In this document: positions 50,501-60,769 of the stretch, in pieces
How the letters are laid out: the number at the start of each line of letters is the position of its first letter
How positions within the stretch are numbered: position 1 is the stretch's first letter
Source: Dipodascopsis uninucleata var. uninucleata
Taxonomy: Eukaryota; Ascomycota; Lipomycetes; Lipomycetales; Lipomycetaceae
Reading direction: 5' to 3'
NCBI GenBank assembly: GCA_030568195.1
Contig: JAJLTO010000003.1
Span: forward strand, 1,659,720-1,723,719
DNA: 64,000 nt
Notes under the pieces: model-generated
Told to the model about the DNA's origin: nothing
What the model saw: only the letters and a program-made list of their open reading frames with translations
Database searches by the model: none
Program-made: the position numbers and the translations under genes

Positions 50501-52067
50501 GTTGAATCTACGTTTGCAGCAACTCAAGTGGATAGAAAAGGTGCATGATGTTCAGAAGAAATACTTATATCTGGATGAGGTAAACAATCTTCTAGTCGAA
50601 GGTACAAAACTGGGATTTGATGAACAAGAACCAGAGTTTCACAAACTTTTGAAAGCGAAAGTTAGTGGTGATATCTGGGAAAGGACGGTTAGAATGCTAA
50701 AAGAAGATCCCAGATTAGATTATGATATCTTGGAACAAAAGTTTGACGAAGCTGCAAATATATCGGTTCTAGAATCTACTTATGACTCCTTAGAAAAGAC
50801 TCTTCTGAAATATCGGGAAGCTTGCGAATCAATAGCCGAGATTCTAAAATATACTGCAGAGGCCTCATATGAAATGAGACCGAAATACAGAGTCGCCAGA
50901 GAAGTTATAGACTCTATAAAAGATCTTGCAACTAAACCTTCTAGCTCCCCTGAACTAGAGAAGTATGTTAAAAGACTGGAAGATTGGATGAGAAAGGGAA
51001 AACGGTATTTTGGAAAGGTAAATGCACCATTGCACATTTTGAAACATCAGTTAGACTCAGTCAAGAAAAGAAATGAAATCTGCTTTAGCATGGATGATTT
51101 ACCTAGATCTTTTCTTGAAGGTAGCTCAGAGATTTGGAAGCAACATTATACACAAGAGTTAATAGCAAATGATTCGGCCACAAAGGAGCTTTTTTGTCTT
51201 TGTAGGTTACCGGAATCTGGCCTTATGATAGAATGCGAAATATGTCATGAGTGGTACCACAGTAAATGTTTAAAAATTACGAGAGGAAAGATCAAGAATT
51301 ATGAGCTTTACACATGTCTTGTATGCGATCATAGAATTCAGCTTCCCAGGGATGCCGTACGGCCATTATTAGATAATTTAGTTAATTGGGAGGTTGAAGG
51401 AAAGAATCTTCCACTTCGAGCTGAAGAACTTGACTTAATTCACAGCATCAATGATACTGCTATGAAATTTAAAGAATTTATGAGACCCCTTTTAGCTCAC
51501 AGAGGAAATTTCGTCCTGGGAGATGTTTATTACCTGAAGTTTTTCCTGCGGAAGCTAGAAGGTGCAGATATCTGTTTGGCAGAGGAAATCAATTTTCTAC
51601 GTTCTGAAATTCACAGATTATCGCCTCTAACTTCCGAACCCCCACCTAGGGTTGAGGATATCTTGATATGTCGTAAATATTCTCGGCCACCTAAGCTTGA
51701 ATTTAAAGATTTTCATCTTAGTAAAACTACTGGCACAGACCTTAATTCTGTTGAAGAAAGATCAGAGTTTGGTGGAGATCAAGCACCGAAACCTTATATG
51801 AACGAAAATCAGCAAAGCAATAATGGTATTACTCAGTTTTCAAAAAACAGTCTACCTCTGCTTAATGATTTGGTAGATGTAGCTATTCGTCAGATACCCA
51901 TGGGCCTAGCTAACAATCATATCTCAAACGAATATGTGTCCGAAAATGGAAATTCTGGTAAAGATCACTTTTCTCGGACGGAAAAGGAACAAGATAGTGG
52001 CATAACCTCTATGTCGACTATATCTACGATCCCTGAGGCTCTTACAACGTCTGGTCATAGCAAGTGA
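47505..52067 (+). CDS. KDM5: JARID1/KDM5-type histone H3K4 demethylase (Lid2-like)
   Basis: Nuclear Fe(II)/2-oxoglutarate demethylase for histone H3 lysine 4. Two exons, 47505-47897 and 47955-52067, give 1501 residues. Domains in order: JmjN at about 85-126 (YYPSEEDFKDPFKYISKI), ARID at 150-245 (LNFLDQLHKFHKQRG, KIMTSLSSSLKNAYQRY), PHD1 near 388-436 (CEICGRGDDALSMLLCDDC), JmjC near 540-700, C5HC2 zinc finger near 752-790, a PLU-1-like helical region, and PHD2 near 1209-1258 (LFCLCRLPESGLMIECEICH). The iron ligands are intact: His and Glu in CWHNEDHYTYS (about 565 and 567) and the distal His in KAYHAGFNQGFNFNEAVNFA, so activity is expected. The Ser-rich tail has no domain. The layout equals fission-yeast Lid2 and animal KDM5. 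Confidence 0.96.
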
Positions 52068-52313
52068 TGACTAAATATGTTTTTATCTGGATTGAAATTA
52101 AATGAAGAATCGGCGTAACAGTGATTATACTTGAGCCATATTTATATGTTTGTTATTAGTTTGTATATATGTTAGACTATTTTTAATGAAATGTAGAATG
52201 TGATCGTGCTAAGTATTTACTTCAAGAAAAAGGTATATCTATTGCACATATATACAAGTTGTGGAAGCAACTAGAGAATAAGGTCGAATACTATATTCTG
52301 TGCATGTCACGCA

Positions 52314-53692
52314 CTACTTTGCAGGCTTACTCATGCGCTTTTTCAAACCATGCTCGCCAGCTCTGCCAATCAAACCACCGATAAGCTAAGAAACAGGTTA
52401 AAAATCAAGTTAACTTATTCGTCTAACCAAAAAGGCACTTACCTCTAAAGTTCTAATACTATCGTCGTTAGCTGGGATAGGATATGTAACAAGCGTCTGC
52501 TCGACGTTGGTGTCTATGACTCCAATAGTTGGAATACCCTTTGCGCGACATTCAGAAATAGCCACCTTATTTTCATTAGGATTGAGAAAAATAACCAGGT
52601 CAGGTACCACGACCAAAACAGGTTTCACTTTAGTAGAAACGAGTTTATCCTGGAGATCTACAATCATTTTTTCCTTGGAGGCCAAAATGTTTATAGAATT
52701 TGTCAATGTACCAGGAACCCATCGTTTATAGACCTGATAACCCTTCATTCGCCGAGCATTGATTTCTACAATTTCTCTTTGACCATCTCTTGTACCCACC
52801 AGGACTATGACACCTCCCCTTTCAGAGACATCTGAAACTACCTTACATGCCCGCTTTAGATATGTCAATGTCTTTTCCAGAGAAATGATGTGTATTCCAT
52901 TCCATTCACCGTATATAAATGGCAAGTTTGACTTCTTCAGCACCTCAGTATTATGTCCCAAGTGTGCTCCTGCTGCCATGAGCATTGCAATAGTGGCTTC
53001 TGAAGGCATTGGAGGATTAGTTAAATTATCTCGCGGCTTGTAAAGAACTCTATTAATGGATCCTAACTTGGCACTTGACTTTGCATGATGCCTTTGTCGC
53101 ATATACAGTTCATAATCTGTATAAGGAGAATCTTCAGAGGAGTATTTTTCATGTAATAGGTTCGTAGGCAGATTTCCCTGTCTAGAAATTTTCGTAGATC
53201 CAAGTCTCGACTCAGTGTCATAATTAAATAGTTCTTTCGCATAAGTTCGAGCAAACTCCTGCTTTACAAGTTCTCGAACTTGTGCCTCATCCATTTTTCC
53301 GATTTGTATGTACAAATCTTCATTAGCCTCTAGTAGATAGGAAGTACTTGATTTAAAATATTGATTTATATCATTCCTGTTGTTATGAATACTCGCAAAC
53401 GCTGGATCCTCGTCAACTTCAGCTTCTTGAAGATCTAATATCGCTTCTTCATCACGTACGTGCTGAGACTTTCCAGCACTATGAATCTTCTCGCCATTTC
53501 TATTAAGAGCCAACCCAATCGAATGAAATCCTTTAAAGATTGAATGCCTAGCGAGAATTCGATTCTGCCAACCTATTGCGCACTGAGAGCTCGCTGCGAC
53601 TTCATTCTTTGTTAACCATGTCGCTCCACTCATTTCGAGCACCACATAGCAATTGACTTACTTTTCAAAACATTTGGTAAATTACGAAACAT
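52314..53692 (-). CDS. MRP4: Mitochondrial small-subunit ribosomal protein uS2m
   Basis: Homologue of bacterial ribosomal protein S2. Three exons: 53692-53662, 53572-52443 and 52385-52314, total 410 residues. The first exon gives MFRNLPNVLK and, after splicing to SWQNRILARHSIFKG, a basic, hydroxylated N-terminus typical of a mitochondrial targeting peptide. The S2 core starts near residue 195: AGAHLGHNTEVLKKSNLPFI, then GIHIISLEKTLTYLKRA, and RWVPGTLTNSINI, followed by VPDLVIFLNPNENKVAISEC and GIPTIGVIDTNVEQTLVTYP. The third exon completes the C-terminal helix (LIGGLIGRAGEHGLKKR). The long N-terminal extension is usual for fungal mitoribosomal proteins. An ATG at 53645 opens the same frame but lies inside the predicted intron. 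Confidence 0.9.
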
Positions 53693-54294
53693 TTTGCATG
53701 TCCACTAAATGTCCTTCTTAAGATACGTATCTATCTATTTTCTAAAGCACAATCCTATTGAAATAAATAAATATTTAGCAAGAACTTGTAATAGACCTAC
53801 GGTTGCCGAAATTTTTGCAACTCGTAATTTTTTCGATTATAAGTTCTCTAGATAATTAGATATGTGGCTGTGTTGTGGCGTCGGGGGAGGCGGGCGGGGG
53901 GAAGGCGAGGGGGCTTGTACGAGGCTATTGGGTATTCGAAATCAAAAAAAAACATCCTGGCCAAGCGCGTCTTGGGCTGAGATAAAACAAACAATAAACA
54001 TAGATATTGGCGCGAAAAGACTTGAAGAGCTAAAAACTATAAACCTGAGAGCGGATTTAAGAGGCAGCAGCATAACATTAATAGAGTAGAAGTTATATAG
54101 TAGTAATACATTTTTCGATATCATATAGACCTGTCAAGAAACGAAGCTTTGGGCGAAGCTTGGCGAGAGTTCCTGACAGACTGACAGCCTCCAAAAATAT
54201 ATAATTAAAGAGCCGGGCCGTGTTCTAATAACTGCAAAATTTGGATGAACATAAATTGAATCTCCTATGGTAAGTGTTTTTGTCAATAATACCA
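53693..54294. promoter_or_regulatory. Divergent promoter region of MRP4 and the APC/C activator
   Basis: About 600 bp between divergent starts. A dense G-tract at 53883-53913 stands out from the AT-rich sequence and is listed separately. An ATG directly followed by GTAAGT occurs near 54268; it could be a start-codon exon, but I could not find an in-phase acceptor. The ORF at 53862-54089 spans the G-tract and is not convincing. Confidence 0.45.
53883..53913 (+). other. G-tract with G-quadruplex potential
   Basis: Five G-runs of at least two and mostly three to six bases (GGGGG, GG, GGG, GGGGGG, GG, then GGGGG) within 31 bp satisfy the usual G-quadruplex pattern. It lies in the promoter between MRP4 and the APC/C activator, 190-220 bp upstream of the MRP4 ATG. 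Such composition is rare in this window. Confidence 0.7.
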
Positions 54295-56167
54295 ATGGAT
54301 CCGACTATACCAGCAAATCATGAATCACTGCGACGACAAGCTACCGGAAGTACCAGTGAGGCTCCAAGACAGCCGTCGTTAAGCGTACGGACCCCAGGAA
54401 TACGTTTCAGCGAGCAAACGCTCTTGACTCCTCCTCGTTCTCCCCTTTCTAGGGAATCACCGCTCTCATCGGCAACATCTTCAAGTCACCGAGAAAGACT
54501 CTTGTCCAGTCGTGGGGCTCTGTCACCTGATCGATTTATACCATCGTCATCTTCAGTACAATTATTTCATGTAGAAAGTCCTCCCTCAGGCGCTTCTTCT
54601 GTTAATAGTTCACCAAGTGGCAACCGGTCTAGACCTAGCTCTAATAGTGGCGGGAATACGCCTACCAGGGATCCAGGTGTCGCAATTGCTTCAGCATTAG
54701 GAATATCGGGTGATTTGAGCCACCAAAGTCGAGTTCTGAACTTTCAGAAACGTCAAAGATTAATGTCGCATGCGCTAGCAAGTGGTGATAGAGCTGATGA
54801 ATCTATCTTGTTGACTGCTGCTGCATTTGCAGGTACAGCCAGGGCTACAGGTGATTGTGAAGACGACCGAGTAAAGAGATCTCACAAGATGCTTAAGCGT
54901 GTACTCTCTTATGCCCCATTTCGGTATGTTCTCTTAAAAATGTGTTAATGATTTTAATTCAATTTGTTAATCATGTTTATTTAATTTACAGGGTTCTTGA
55001 TGCTCCCGGTCTTCGAGATGATTTTTATACAAATTTGCTTTCTTGGTCAGCGACTACTAATGATTTGGCTGTGGGTCTCGGATCAGAGGTCTACGTCTGG
55101 CAAGAGAGCACGGGTGCTGTTTTGTTGCCCGAATGGAGCACTTCTCCTGTAGCATGTGTTTCTTTTGCGCCTAATGGCCGTACATTGATTATTGGGAGAA
55201 TGGATGGTGCTATTAGCTGCTGGACTGTATCATCACAAAGCGCGAAGGCTGAGTATTATCACACTGCAGGATTATGCTGTATAGGATGGAGACCCACCAG
55301 ACCAGGAGACAAGTATACAGAATTCTATGTAGGAGACGAAGCTGGTGAAATACTTCGGTTCTGTTTACAGGAAAGTAATCTTTCCGATGGCAATGGCTTT
55401 GATAATCGGGCAGTGCTGGAACTCAAAGGAAGAACACGAGGTCATACACAACAAATTTGCGGTAAGTATTGATATTGTGTTCCTGAAATTCCCCATCTCA
55501 TATTTTTAAAGGAATTGCTTTCAACCCATCTGGTACACAGATGGCAGTAGGTGCGAACGATAACACGTGCACCGTATGGGATATGACTAGTAACGGACCA
55601 GCAACGGCACCAAGATATCGTTGGGACCACAGGGCTGCTGTCAAGGCTCTTGCTTATTGTCCATGGTCTCCTTCTCTTCTGGCGACTGGTATGTGTTTTG
55701 ATACGTTACTCTAGTGCAACCTTATTCTAACAAATCATATAGGGGGAGGCAGCAATGATAGAACAATCAGGTTTTGGCATACAAATTCAGGCTCCTTAGT
55801 AAACTCCTTTACAACTAATGCTCAAGTAACGTCACTTATCTGGTCTAGGAGTACAAAAGAGATAGCTGCTACCTTCGGGTATGCTAATCCAGAACATCCT
55901 ATCCGTATGTCTATTTATGCATACCCTGAATGTAGAGCGCTAATTCAAATACCGTGGCAGGAAGATATCAGATGTTTATATGCAGTGCAATCACCAGATG
56001 GTGGGAAAATATGCGCTGCTGCAAGTGACGAGACTGTTAGATTTTATGATTTCTGGGACGAAAAGTCACCGATTAGAGTATCTCATTGGGACAATGGTAT
56101 ATTGGGCAGTGATATCCTAGAACTATGCGAAGGTATTGAGAAAAACCCGTTAGATGTTATCAGATAA
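54295..56167 (+). CDS. APC/C activator of the Cdc20/Cdh1 family, possibly meiotic type
   Basis: WD40 adaptor that brings substrates to the anaphase-promoting complex. Four exons: 54295-54923, 54992-55461, 55512-55688 and 55743-56167, total 566 residues. The N-terminal 200 residues are Ser/Pro/Arg-rich, with a C-box-like DRFIPSS near residue 80 whose usual final Arg is Ser. The WD40 propeller begins at PFRVLDAPGLRDDFYTNLLS and continues DLAVGLGSEVYVWQ, FAPNGRTLIIGRMDGAISCW, GANDNTCTVWDM and SNDRTIRFWHT. The protein ends in Ile-Arg, the IR tail that docks on APC/C TPR subunits. The RVLDAP-L-DDFY opening recalls the meiosis-specific Ama1/Mfr1 branch, but I cannot separate it from Cdc20 or Cdh1 without alignment. 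Confidence 0.85.
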
Positions 56168-56396
56168 CTATGGAGTATATCTAATATCATTATGATACCT
56201 GCTTATATTGCTCGGATACTAAATCTGATTTTGTACAACTTACTATTCTGCGATGCCTATTATAGTTCATGTTTAACGCTAAATTCCGCTCCAATATCAG
56301 TTCAAGCGTGAAGTTCTTAATACCAATATATTAACAGAATACCGATTTTTCGTTTCACATTTTAAGTAATAAATAAATCAGATACTTCATGCATGA

Positions 56397-57190
56397 CTAT
56401 CTCCATATTTGATACCACTTCCTGGAGAATGATATTGAATTTCTGTTATCTGAATTAGTCAGATCTTCAGTCGATTGAGGTAGTACTGATGCTCCAAGTA
56501 AGTGCTCATCTCGTTCTTGAAGTGCCCTCTCAGCTTCAAGTTTATGCGTCCGTCGCGGTCTTTCAACTGCCCATTCACTTTCTCTGAAATCTTTGTTAGT
56601 GGCCACAGATGAATCAATTATACGGTCATTTGGGCTTCTTTTCTTGGAAAGTAGATCTTCTTCCTGCTGTTTTGTTAAATTGCCTGTCAAGAACTTCCTA
56701 ATCCGAAGTTGTAAACGATATGGACCTGAAAAAACATTATCGTATCCTTCATTCCATCTATAAAAAAAAGTTCCATAGATAATTATAGCTATTTTTGAAA
56801 ACCATATGAGTATAAATTCAGCATGCTTCTAACGCAAAGAAATTTCTCACCTGAGCACAGAAATACAGAGGCATAATGAGCTCCATCCACAAAGGCCCCT
56901 TGCCTGAGTTGTCGAAGAACTTTTCTTCTTCCTGGATATAAGTCTGACGATGGTGCACTCCCCGGGTAAGCTTCCATTCGCATTCTATCTATGAAAGCAC
57001 GATACTCTGGATTCTCACCAGCTTTCACTCGCCAATCTTTAGGAATCGGCTCGTTAAACTCAGACGGATATCCCTCTGCAGGTCGCGCATCAGTAGGGTC
57101 GAATGGATTATAAGGAGCACGCGGCGCTATCCATCCTGGAGGATTTGGTCGTCTCTCCAGATCATGAGGATTAAATTTCGACCATGACAT
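56397..57190 (-). CDS. Conserved-looking protein of unknown function, 222 residues
   Basis: Two exons, 57190-56851 and 56725-56397, joined in phase across a GTGAGA...TTTTTTCAG intron. The N-terminus MSWSKFNPHDLERRPNPPGW is followed by a Pro/Asp-rich stretch (APYNPFDPTDARPAEGYPSE) that looks like an extended, partner-binding peptide. Next comes a basic helix (RRKVLRQLRQGAFVDGAHYA) and a short hydrophobic turn leading to LQLRIRKFLTG. The C-terminus is charged and ends SRKWYQIWR. I see no signal peptide, membrane helix or catalytic motif and cannot name a family. It converges on the APC/C activator, with 229 bp between the stops, and diverges from MSC7. Confidence 0.65.
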
Positions 57191-57610
57191 TTTAGCTATT
57201 ACTTCGTAGGCTACCTAACGAAATTCTTCCAACTTCAATTCCCATATAATTTCAACGAGAAATTTACTAGTTCGAGAGCTCAGGGTTGTCAATACCCTAA
57301 ACTACAAACTAAATTCCATCCAATAGATCAGTAGAATGAGAATATCAAGACAATCACATCTGAGATCCACATATATTCCACATATTTAGTTGAATTGAGC
57401 TGGCGACAGAAAAGATCACAAAATGTATCGTTGTATACCAATGGTGTGTTCAAGTATGTCTTCTGTCTCGTATAGTGTAGACTAGTTAATTCATGTATCT
57501 TGATTCCTAGGAGTTTGGACATATGCAGATAACAATATATACCCTAATATCATGCAGGCTATATCTTCCAAGTTCAGTAGTTAATCATCGTTATTTGACG
57601 AAAAGCAAAA
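57191..57610. promoter_or_regulatory. Divergent promoter region of the 222-residue gene and MSC7
   Basis: 420 bp between divergent starts. An ORF at 57328-57522 on the minus strand has no recognisable content. No TATA box or repeat is convincing. Confidence 0.4.
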
Positions 57611-59567
57611 ATGGATGGACTGTCTATCAGCGGTTTGCGAGCATTTTTAGAGAATAAAGTAATTGAAATATCTTCCCAGCAACTCATTTGGGTCGGATGC
57701 TTAGTCGTTGTGACTAGTGCATTGGTCTATCTAAATTACTCTGCTGAAAACATTCCAGAATTTGTGTGTGAGTTTCCTGAACAGTCAAGGTCGAACTGGA
57801 CGTGTACAAGTGCTGAACTTGAGCCCGCAGTAGTATTTGACCTGGAAATTCCGGGATTGATAAATTGCTTTTGTCCAGCTACTGGCCAATTGATTGATAG
57901 GATTCAGTCACATACAGAATCAGATATTGACAAAGCTATAGCAAAATGCAAGAATGCACAGAAAATCTGGCAGCTCACGAGCTTTAAGCAGAGAGTTAGA
58001 GTTCTTAAGTGCTTTTTGAAGTTTCTGAAACGAAATCAGGAAGAAATTGCCAGAATTGCTTGCAGAGATAGTGGGAAGACCATGATTGATGCTGGTCTTG
58101 GAGAGGTATATCATATATATCTTATTGATCAAATAGAATCTAATAGACTATCACTCATTTAGATCATGGTGACATTAGAGAAGCTTTGTTGGACAATAAA
58201 AAATGGAGAAAGAGCTCTGAAATCTTCCAAGAGAGTGGGCCCAGCAAATCTTCTTATTAGATATAAAAGTGCGGAAGTTGTTTATGAACCTCTGGGTGTG
58301 GTGTTAGCACTTGTTTCCTGGAATTATCCTGTATGTATTCGAATATCGTGTATTTTCTGCAACGAAATAGCCACTGATTTTCTTCAAGCTCCATAATTTA
58401 CTAAATCCGATAATTTCTGGACTATTTTCGGGTAATGGCACTATAGTCAAATGTTCAGAGCATGTGTATTGGTCATCTCTACAGTTTATTTCTATGTTCC
58501 GTAACTGTATAGCCGCATGTGGATTTTCGCCTGATATTATTCAGCTGATCTGTCCAGTTCCTGAATTTATTGACTATTTAACCTCTCACGAGGAAATTTC
58601 TCATATCACCTTTATTGGCTCTAAGCCTATTGCTCACAAAGTTTTGAATGCGGCGTCGAAGTCGCTCACTCCTGTCACAGTAGAACTTGGAGGTAAGGAT
58701 GCTGCTATAGTGCTAAATGAATATCAGGAAGACTGGGACCAGTGTGACGGCCTGTCTTCTGTTCTGATGCGCGGAACTTTTCAATCATCAGGACAGAATT
58801 GCATTGGAATTGAACGTATAATAGCAGAGCCTAAGGCATATTCAGCTCTTCTGCAGTCATTACCCAATCGAGTTAAATCATTAAGGTTAGGATCAATCTT
58901 AGATGATAATACTGCTCTAGATATGGGTGCAATGATAAATCCAAACAGATTTAAAGAAATTGAAGATCTGATTTCTGATGCTGTAAAGGATGGGGCAACA
59001 CTTGTGTGCGGAGGCAGAAGATATTTACATCCAAAGCATCCTAAAGGATTCTATTTTGAGCCTACTCTCTTGGCTGATGTTACGTCTGAAATGCGAATTG
59101 CCAAGCTTGAACTTTTTGCTCCTGTTATGGTTTTGATGAGAGCGAGCAATATCGAGGATGTGATCAAGATCGTCAACTCAGATAGGTTTGGTCTTGGTGG
59201 ATCTGTTTTTGGTAAGAGAGGCAGTTTCGCTACTGAGCGTGTTGCCAAAGAAATGAGAACTGGGAATGTTGCTATTAACGATTTTGCTACATTCTATGTT
59301 TGTCAGCTTCCTTTTGGTGGTGTTGATGATTCTGGATATGGAAAATTTGGTGGTGAAGAGGGATTGAGGTCGTTGTGTTTAGCGAAGAGCATTTGCAGAG
59401 ATCGATATCCACTTATCAAAACTGTAATACCTGCAATACTAGATTATCCTATAAAAAGTGTGAATAAGGCTTGGTCGTTTGTTGAGCTTCTAAATATCGT
59501 ATCGTATGCAACGTCTATATCAGAATTCTTGTCAAGCATCGTGTCTTTGGCAAAGAATTCTATGTAA
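57611..59567 (+). CDS. MSC7: Membrane-anchored aldehyde dehydrogenase (Msc7 type)
   Basis: Aldehyde dehydrogenase superfamily protein with an N-terminal membrane anchor; yeast Msc7 is an ER protein of unsettled substrate, named from a meiotic recombination screen. Three exons: 57611-58105, 58163-58330 and 58389-59567, total 613 residues. A hydrophobic segment (LIWVGCLVVVTSALVYL) lies near residues 25-45. ALDH motifs: the coenzyme-binding VSWNYPLHN formed by splicing, VTVELGGKDAAIVLN with the catalytic Glu, and SSGQNCIGIERI with the nucleophilic Cys. A second hydrophobic region near the C-terminus (AWSFVELLNIVSYATSISEF) also matches the family. Catalytic residues are intact. Confidence 0.92.
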
Positions 59568-59961
59568 CTAGTAGTGTCTGATAATTTAATCATAGCTTAG
59601 TATCTAACAGATTTCTGTAGCATTATGTAAAAGGATAGTGTTAAGATGGAACCAGAAGGAGTACTTCCTTTCGAGGCGAGTTTATATTTTCTTTGACATC
59701 CTTGTCACAGATAAGTCCAGACATTTGAAGCCTTGTGAATTAATGAATACTGAGGATGATTATGGTGTAGGATAAATGGATTACTAGAGCATGGATGTCC
59801 TTTCCCTAGATGTTATTTTCATTAGTGATGTTTGGCTATCTATCTATTATCTATCTCGGGAACTTATCTTCCTGTCGTAGATTCTTGACATCCTATTTTG
59901 AGAATTTAATTCTGGGATTTGATAGCACAATGGTTTTCAATTTACTAAAACTCTATGTTTG
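59568..59961. other. Intergenic region before the retroelement cluster
   Basis: About 390 bp after the MSC7 stop. An ORF at 59810-60034 runs into the first LTR fragment and reads as random hydrophobic sequence. No other feature recognised. Confidence 0.4.
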
Positions 59962-60112
59962 TGTTGGAAACATAAATTTGAGAAGACAAATTTTATATTT
60001 GGTAACTTTCAAAGTTGGATATTCAACTCTATGATACAAAAGTTGGATACAAAAGTTGGTACGAGCTAGAGAGATCGCTTAGGGTAATTAAGCATTGCTG
60101 AGAAGATTGTTG
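59962..60112 (+). mobile_element. Truncated LTR of a copia element, subfamily A
   Basis: Begins TGTTGGAAACATAAATTTGA and ends near GAGAAGATTG, where Gag sequence in the opposite orientation takes over. The first 75 bp match the minus-strand LTR at 60212-60477. The stretch around 60073-60108 (GATCGCTTAGGGTAATTAA) matches the subfamily B LTRs further right, which shows that the two subfamilies are related. The 3' half is missing. Confidence 0.7.
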
Positions 60113-60477
60113 AAGTAGACTTATTGCAGCATCGTGCTCAGTTTGAATGAATGACAAGGAGTTATCGTTGGATACTTCGTTGGAAGATCTCACTCTGGTG
60201 TTCGGTGCCATATGTTGCTACTAATGATATTATGTATTAGTTGCCCCTCACTTACAAAGTTCTAACTACTGCACAGAAATTTATCTATTCCTTATATATC
60301 TAGGGTTCCACACTCATACCCTTTTCACTACAGAGATTACACAGGGACATCCGTTATATTACCAACGTTAAATATCCCCTACCCTTCAGCTTAAGCCAGT
60401 CTGCTCCACTTAATTGAATATTCACTTTGAGAGTTACTAAAAAATAAAGCTGTCTTTGCAAACTTATGTTTCCAACA
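60113..60477 (-). mobile_element. 5' end of a minus-strand copia element: LTR plus gag start
   Basis: Read on the minus strand, an LTR starts TGTTGGAAACATAAGTTTGC at 60477 and runs to about 60220. It is followed by a leader and an ATG at 60211 (MAPNTRVRSSNEVSNDNSLS) that looks like a Gag N-terminus. The Gag frame is cut near 60113, where the plus-strand LTR fragment abuts. The two opposed LTRs here resemble the larger inverted structure at 62461-63285. Confidence 0.65.
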
Positions 60478-60489
60478 CCAACATCCCCC

Positions 60490-60769
60490 ATAACTTGAAA
60501 AGTGAACAGATTAATAAACGCAGTCCAAATATAGTTGCTCTAATCTAAGGAATAGACTTATCAGCACACACCAATCATTTTGTTTAACCATGAAGCACTT
60601 ACGAATATTCGGATACCTCGCATTTGCACATGTTGATGACACCAGAAGAAGCAAATTCGACGATAGTGCAACAAAGGGAATCATGATGGGATATAGCGAA
60701 CCATCAGACGAGAGTGCAGTGATGGGTTATCGTATTCTCGGTCTTGAAACAGGACAGATCTTCACATCT
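60490..60769 (+). pseudogene. Copia pol fragment, integrase C-terminal region
   Basis: The plus strand contains a broken copia integrase end. A degenerate upstream part with KRSPNIVAL includes stop codons. From 60590 an open frame reads MKHLRIFGYLAFAHVDD, then RSKFDDSATKGIMMGYSE and GYRILGLETGQIFTS, the hallmark of Ty1/copia integrases (LR-FG, GI-LGY, YR). The frame breaks at 60769 in the middle of the TSRDVRF motif because of a large insertion, and resumes at 61829. Confidence 0.85.

Noticed and set aside
53862-54089. Plus-strand ORF over the G-tract
   Set aside because: Its Gly/Glu start is a translation of the G-run; no ATG context or homology.
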